A stretch of DNA of 8,408 nt from CAMLIZ01 sp036231905 (GTDB lineage Bacteria; Pseudomonadota; Gammaproteobacteria; Burkholderiales; Burkholderiaceae_C): positions 1 to 8,408 of the forward strand of contig NZ_JAZARE010000015.1 in the NCBI RefSeq assembly GCF_036231905.1, given 5' to 3'. A program made the translations under genes and the position numbers. The notes below the pieces were generated by a model. It was not told the DNA's origin. It worked only from the letters and a program-made list of their open reading frames with translations, and did not search any database. Numbering within the stretch: the first letter of the stretch is position 1; the number at the start of each line of letters is the position of its first letter. Positions 5,951 to 8,408 of the stretch are shown here, in pieces.

Positions 5951-6613
5951 ATGACACTCCCTGAGCACATTCAGCGTCGCGGCGTTCATGCGTTGTCGGC
6001 GCAGTGGCCGGATCTTGTAGCCCCCATGCTCGATGCCGTGTCAAGCAATGCAGTGGGTTGCCCCCTCTCTTCCTCTGCGTTGGCGTCCCTTAGAGCGGCG
6101 CTGTCCAGCAGTCGCACGCTGCTATATGAGACAGCCAGCTACGTCCTCGCCGATGCCTTGGCGTTTGACCCACAAGCGATAGACCTGCTTGTTGATCTCT
6201 CCAAGAGTCAAAAGGCCACGGAGCGATTCAACGCGATCCTCTGCCTGTCAGAGAAAACGCCCCAAGCAACTTCACTTGATGTCATAACCAAGAGTCTCGG
6301 AGATCGAAGCTCAAAGGTCCGAATCAAAGCAGCCGACTGGGTACTTCGTCTTGGTTTAACTCCAGCGCTTCCCGCACTTAAGAAGGCACTTTCCACTGAG
6401 CAGCACTCCGAGGCGCGAAGAACCATGGAATTTAGTCTCGCCCTAGTGCGCGACGGATACTTAATCAGCCCATGGAGCGACAAGCAAGTTTGGTTCACGC
6501 TCGCTTTGTCGCCCGGTTGCACAGTATCCAGCGCAGTTGACGCGGCACTCATAGAGCAGAGCGGCGCAGCGGCAGTCGCAGCTCAGCTAAGGGCGTCACA
6601 CCGTGGCGCCTAA
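5951..6613 (+). CDS. HEAT-repeat-like protein (C15), 220 aa
   Basis: The largest gene in the window. The protein is almost entirely helical. Its middle shows about three repeats of the helix-turn-helix kind seen in HEAT/armadillo proteins: about residues 78-101 (ending RFNAILCLSE), 109-135 (SKVRIKAADWVLRLG) and 141-169 (SEARRTMEFSLALVRDG). The pattern of a hydrophobic helix, then conserved D/S-x-x-x-V/A-R, then an alanine-rich helix is typical of the family. Such domains are protein-interaction scaffolds; the partner is unknown. There is no signal peptide. The ATG at 5951 is three bases after the attC core, without a Shine-Dalgarno site. The TAA stop (6611-6613) lies inside R'' of attC 15, so the gene fills the cassette exactly. 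The repeat assignment is by eye. Confidence 0.75.
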   Translation: MTLPEHIQRRGVHALSAQWPDLVAPMLDAVSSNAVGCPLSSSALASLRAALSSSRTLLYETASYVLADALAFDPQAIDLLVDLSKSQKATERFNAILCLSEKTPQATSLDVITKSLGDRSSKVRIKAADWVLRLGLTPALPALKKALSTEQHSEARRTMEFSLALVRDGYLISPWSDKQVWFTLALSPGCTVSSAVDAALIEQSGAAAVAAQLRASHRGA

Positions 6614-6676
6614 CACCTCCATCGAGCGGACAGTCGCCGGCAAGCCGGCGCCTGCCGCTCATGTCGAACGTTAGAT
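6608..6676 (+). repeat. attC site 15 (69 bp)
   Basis: R'' is GCCTAAC at 6608-6614 and R' is GTTAGAT at 6670-6676. The stem is CAGTCGCCGGC-AA-GCCGGCGCCTG with one mismatch. The spacer is ACCTCC instead of CCCTCC. Complementarity with the start of C15 covers 11 bases. Confidence 0.92.
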
Positions 6677-6679
6677 GCC

Positions 6680-6988
6680 ATGTGCGCGAGAGGACGGTGC
6701 GGTGGCGAGAGTGTGTTGTCGCGTTGGGCGCGGGGCCAGCGCGCAAAAGCAAAAGGGCGCACCGCGGAAGTGTTGAACGAGCGTTGGTCGTTGCGACATA
6801 TTGGTTCGGAAGAGGATCGCTACGGCCAGGTCAGCTCGCCGTTGTGTCACCGAGGCTTTAGCGCCAAGGGCAGCCGCGGTATCGTGTTGTCCTCAGTAAT
6901 TCGAGAGGCTGCTGTGCCATTGTTCACCAAGCATCTAACCCCTCCATCGAGCGGACAGCCTTCGGCTGCCGCTCATGTCGAACGTTAG
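6680..6988 (+). CDS. Doubtful small ORF (C16), 102 aa, related to C17 and C19
   Basis: Low-confidence reading frame that is open across cassette C16. Its last 17 residues (LTPPSSGQP...) are encoded by attC 16, and it stops at the core TAG. It shares a NERWSLRH[IV]GS motif with the frame in C17. It also aligns without gaps with C19 from the motif to the attC (about 57 codons). In that alignment I count about 3, 8 and 10 differences at codon positions 1, 2 and 3, and most change the residue, so purifying selection is weak or absent. The ATG at 6680 is three bases after the core and has no Shine-Dalgarno site. The protein has no recognisable domain. A non-coding cassette family is the alternative. 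Confidence 0.3.
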   Translation: MCARGRCGGESVLSRWARGQRAKAKGRTAEVLNERWSLRHIGSEEDRYGQVSSPLCHRGFSAKGSRGIVLSSVIREAAVPLFTKHLTPPSSGQPSAAAHVER

Positions 6989-6990
6989 AT
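6933..6990 (+). repeat. attC site 16 (58 bp)
   Basis: R'' is ATCTAAC at 6933-6939 and R' is GTTAGAT at 6984-6990. R'' matches the rare GTTAGAT core of attC 15, extended to GTTAGATGC with GCATCTAAC. Confidence 0.93.
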
Positions 6991-7300
6991 GCCAAGTCGT
7001 TCGAAGGAGAGCGCTTCCGCCGTAGTGCTTGTTCTGCGTACGCCTACCTCCGAGCAAGAAGCGCTGCGGTGGTTCTCACCCGGTGTCAACGAGCGCTGGT
7101 CGTTGCGACATGTGGGCTCGGCGATGAAGCGGTCGGGTGTGCGGCGAGTAGTTCTCGCAGTGAGGCTTTCTGCCAGGCGGTTGTGGCGTATCGTTCGGTC
7201 CAATCGTCAACCAGCAGGATTGTTCGTGCCTACGGTCACCACGCATCTAACCCCTCCATCGAGCGGACAGCCTTCGGCTGCCGCTCATGTCCGACGTTAG
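6989..7300 (+). CDS. Doubtful small ORF (C17), 103 aa
   Basis: Low-confidence frame that is open across C17. It begins at an ATG overlapping the last bases of the attC 16 core (GTTAGATG) and ends at the TAG in the core of attC 17, with a site-encoded tail. Near residue 33 it carries NERWSLRHVGS. This is the same motif as C16, with silent changes in two codons (CGT/CGC, GGT/GGC), the only hint of coding constraint. Outside the motif it is arginine- and valine-rich and unlike C16. There is no Shine-Dalgarno site, no signal peptide and no known domain. Confidence 0.3.
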   Translation: MPSRSKESASAVVLVLRTPTSEQEALRWFSPGVNERWSLRHVGSAMKRSGVRRVVLAVRLSARRLWRIVRSNRQPAGLFVPTVTTHLTPPSSGQPSAAAHVRR

Positions 7301-7302
7301 GC
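7245..7302 (+). repeat. attC site 17 (58 bp)
   Basis: R'' is ATCTAAC at 7245-7251 and R' is GTTAGGC at 7296-7302. R'' pairs with the GTTAGAT core of attC 16, extended to 9 bases. Confidence 0.93.
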
Positions 7303-7706
7303 GCCAGGCCGCATGAATACCGAAGGCAGGATCTCAGCGCTTGTTCACCGCTCTGGCAAAAGGGCAGGAGCGCATGTTCAACGCTCTGGCAGCCCGACGG
7401 TGAGGCGCGTTGAATCGAGCGCACGGGATGCGCCGCATTCTTTGTCTGGCAGGGCCGCTGTGGTGCGCGCTTGGCGGCCAAACGCGAGAGCAAGGTGCAC
7501 TGCGCCGCGTTGTTCATGGTTGGCCACGGGCCGAGCGCTCTCTCGTATGCTGCCTTCTTTGTCCTGCCAAGTTGCTGAGCTATGCGTTTGACGGTCCTGT
7601 TCTCTCAGCTTGGCAGTTGCCCTCTGGTGGGCCGAGGCTCCGTTTCACGCTTTGGCCTAACCAGTCCATCGAGCGGACAGCCTTCGGCTGCCGCTCATGT
7701 CCGACG
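7297..7706 (+). repeat. Cassette C18, family A, 410 bp, no convincing gene
   Basis: More diverged member of the family found at C1, C2, C6 and C9. It has exactly the same length as C6 and C9, and it shares its first 21 bases with C2. The 92-codon frame 7313-7591 is open, but against C9 few of the codon changes are silent. On the minus strand, a frame starting at 7517 continues leftward into attC 17 and stays similar to the corresponding minus-strand frames of C9 and C2. No promoter or Shine-Dalgarno site stands out. Confidence 0.75.
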
Positions 7707-7712
7707 TTGGGC
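7655..7712 (+). repeat. attC site 18 (58 bp, variant core GTTGGGC)
   Basis: R'' is GCCTAAC at 7655-7661. The core at 7706-7712 is GTTGGGC, the only site here with G instead of A after GTT. It still fits GTTRRRY. It does not match the R'' of the following site. Confidence 0.9.
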
Positions 7713-7731
7713 ACCTCGCGGGTGAGGCTCG

Positions 7732-7962
7732 TTGTCCGCGGAAGTGTCGAACGAGCGCTTGTCGTTGCGACATATCGGTTCGGAAGAGGATCGCTACGGT
7801 GAGGCTGGTTCGTCGTTGTGGCACCGAGGCTTTAGCGGCAAGGACAGGCGCGGTATCGTGTGGTCTTCAGCAACCCGAGAGGCTGCTGTGCCCTTGTTCA
7901 CCAAGCATCTAACCCCTCCATCGAGCGGACAGCCTTCGGCTGCCGCTCATGTCGAACGTTAG
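7732..7962 (+). pseudogene. 5'-truncated relative of the C16 ORF (C19)
   Basis: Cassette C19 is the shortest complete cassette (252 bp). From about 7740 to its attC it aligns without gaps with C16 (from about 6768). This includes the NERLSLRHIGS version of the shared motif and the identical approach to the attC (GTTCACCAAGCATCTAAC). The first part of C16 (about 95 bases) is absent, replaced by about 33 unrelated bases. The remaining frame has no ATG; the only early candidate is a TTG at 7732. It ends at the core TAG of attC 19. If the C16 frame is a gene, this is a decapitated copy; if not, it is a truncated non-coding cassette. Confidence 0.4.
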
Positions 7963-7964
7963 GC
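7907..7964 (+). repeat. attC site 19 (58 bp)
   Basis: R'' is ATCTAAC at 7907-7913 and R' is GTTAGGC at 7958-7964. R'' is not complementary to the core at the start of its cassette (GTTGGGC), unlike every other site in the window. Confidence 0.92.
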
Positions 7965-7975
7965 ACCTCTCGCAC

Positions 7976-8290
7976 ATGAAAGGCAATGCTCGTCTCGTTG
8001 CGGTTCGGCTCGGCAAGGCTATGGCCATTTCTTTGGGTGGGCTTGCATCGCTCGCTTGTGCCGCGTTGGTTGCGGGGTACACGGTGGCGCTCAGTGGCTT
8101 GGCCTCGTCGCCGTATCCTGTCTTCCTGTTCGCTTTCTTGGCGGTCTTGGCGGTGTGTGCCTTCGGTTTGAGGCGCGTGGGGTGGGGCACTCGGGTGGTT
8201 CTATCGCTCCTTCTCCTCGCATCGGTCGTACTCATGGCCCCAAGGAGTTCATGCGCAAGCGAATCGTCATCCTCGCAAGAGGGTTGCTAG
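7976..8290 (+). CDS. Small integral membrane protein (C20), 104 aa
   Basis: Hypothetical inner-membrane protein of the last cassette. The N-terminus is basic (MKGNARLVAVRLGK). Hydrophobic segments lie at about residues 15-40, 46-64 and 72-88, with a basic loop (LRRVGWGTR) between the last two. The short polar tail is serine-rich and contains cysteines (SSCASESSSSQEGC). I prefer the ATG at 7976 over the in-frame ATG inside attC 19 (7949). No strong Shine-Dalgarno site is visible. The TAG stop at 8288-8290 is part of the CTAG that borders the IS element. Because IS5-type elements duplicate a 4-bp target, the stop is probably native and the protein complete. The family is not recognised. Confidence 0.65.
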   Translation: MKGNARLVAVRLGKAMAISLGGLASLACAALVAGYTVALSGLASSPYPVFLFAFLAVLAVCAFGLRRVGWGTRVVLSLLLLASVVLMAPRSSCASESSSSQEGC

Positions 8291-8408
8291 GGAAGGTCTG
8301 AACAAGTCCGCGAATCATGCCGCGAGACGTTGTGTCGGTTGAAGGAATCGGGACAATCGGAACGATGAGCCAAATGAGCTTCTCAGATGCGGAATACGCC
8401 GGCAAGAG
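8291..8408 (+). mobile_element. IS5-family insertion sequence, left end (partial)
   Basis: The terminus GGAAGGTCTGAACAAGTC (8291-8308) resembles the end of IS5 itself, which I recall as starting GGAAGGTGCGAATAAG. It abuts CTAG (8287-8290), the kind of 4-bp target IS5-group elements duplicate. A transposase begins 74 bases inside. The right end and second CTAG copy are outside the window. The insertion is inside integron cassette C20, before its attC. Confidence 0.8.
8365..8408 (+). CDS. IS5-family transposase, N-terminus only
   Basis: Only the first 14 codons are in the window (MSQMSFSDAEYAGK, then an incomplete codon that probably gives R). This N-terminus closely resembles that of IS5-group DDE transposases (for IS5 I recall MSHQLTFADSEFSSKR). 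The enzyme would catalyse cut-and-paste transposition of its own element. The ATG is chosen from that similarity; a weak GGAA lies just upstream. The catalytic domain is outside the window. Confidence 0.75.
   Translation, partial: MSQMSFSDAEYAGK

Noticed and set aside
63..7964. Regularly recurring ~58-69 bp repeats read as a CRISPR array or REP-like elements
   Set aside because: The spacing is 250-730 bp with genes between, and the repeats have the R''-L''-L'-R' layout with GTTRRRY-type cores. They are attC sites.

Overview
The window is a stretch of integron gene-cassette array. Nineteen attC recombination sites, all in the same orientation, delimit 18 complete cassettes. A truncated cassette lies at the left edge, and a twentieth cassette at the right edge runs into an insertion sequence. 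The integrase gene intI, attI and the Pc promoter are not in the window; given the site orientation they should lie to the left. The attC sites are near-identical outside the central stem, no resistance gene is recognisable, and almost every gene is a small protein of unknown function. That is the picture of a large sedentary chromosomal integron. The DNA is G+C-rich by eye. Together with the attC style and the IS5-type element this suggests a beta- or gammaproteobacterium (Burkholderiales or Xanthomonadales type), but the genus cannot be fixed from this sequence.

Layout, with cassettes running from the TT of one core site to the G of the next. C1 (1-114, truncated), C2 (115-522), C6 (1746-2155), C9 (3102-3511) and C18 (7297-7706) are copies of one 408-410 bp cassette family with no convincing gene. 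C3 (523-907) encodes a ~69-aa protein, C4 (908-1324) a membrane protein and C5 (1325-1745) a 108-aa protein. C7 (2156-2618) encodes a DUF6572-like protein and C8 (2619-3101) a membrane protein whose C-terminus is encoded by its attC. C10 (3512-3961) has no clear gene. C11 (3962-4444) encodes a 131-aa soluble protein, C12 (4445-5034) a 122-aa glycine-rich protein behind a long leader, and C13 (5035-5481) a membrane protein. C14 (5482-5941) encodes a lipoprotein and C15 (5942-6670) a 220-aa HEAT-repeat-like protein. C16 (6671-6984), C17 (6985-7296) and C19 (7707-7958) are related to each other. C20 (7959 onward) encodes a membrane protein and is followed at 8291 by the left end of an IS5-family element whose transposase begins at 8365.

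The genes need not form a pathway. Each cassette is an independent mobile unit, probably expressed from Pc, from promoters inside other cassettes, or silent. The most informative observations are structural. The first bases of a cassette are complementary to its last bases in every case except C19, which looks like a fusion of two cassettes. One cassette family has been amplified, shows no coding constraint, and has copies that are mosaics. The IS5 element has inserted exactly at the stop codon of the C20 gene, which leaves that gene intact.
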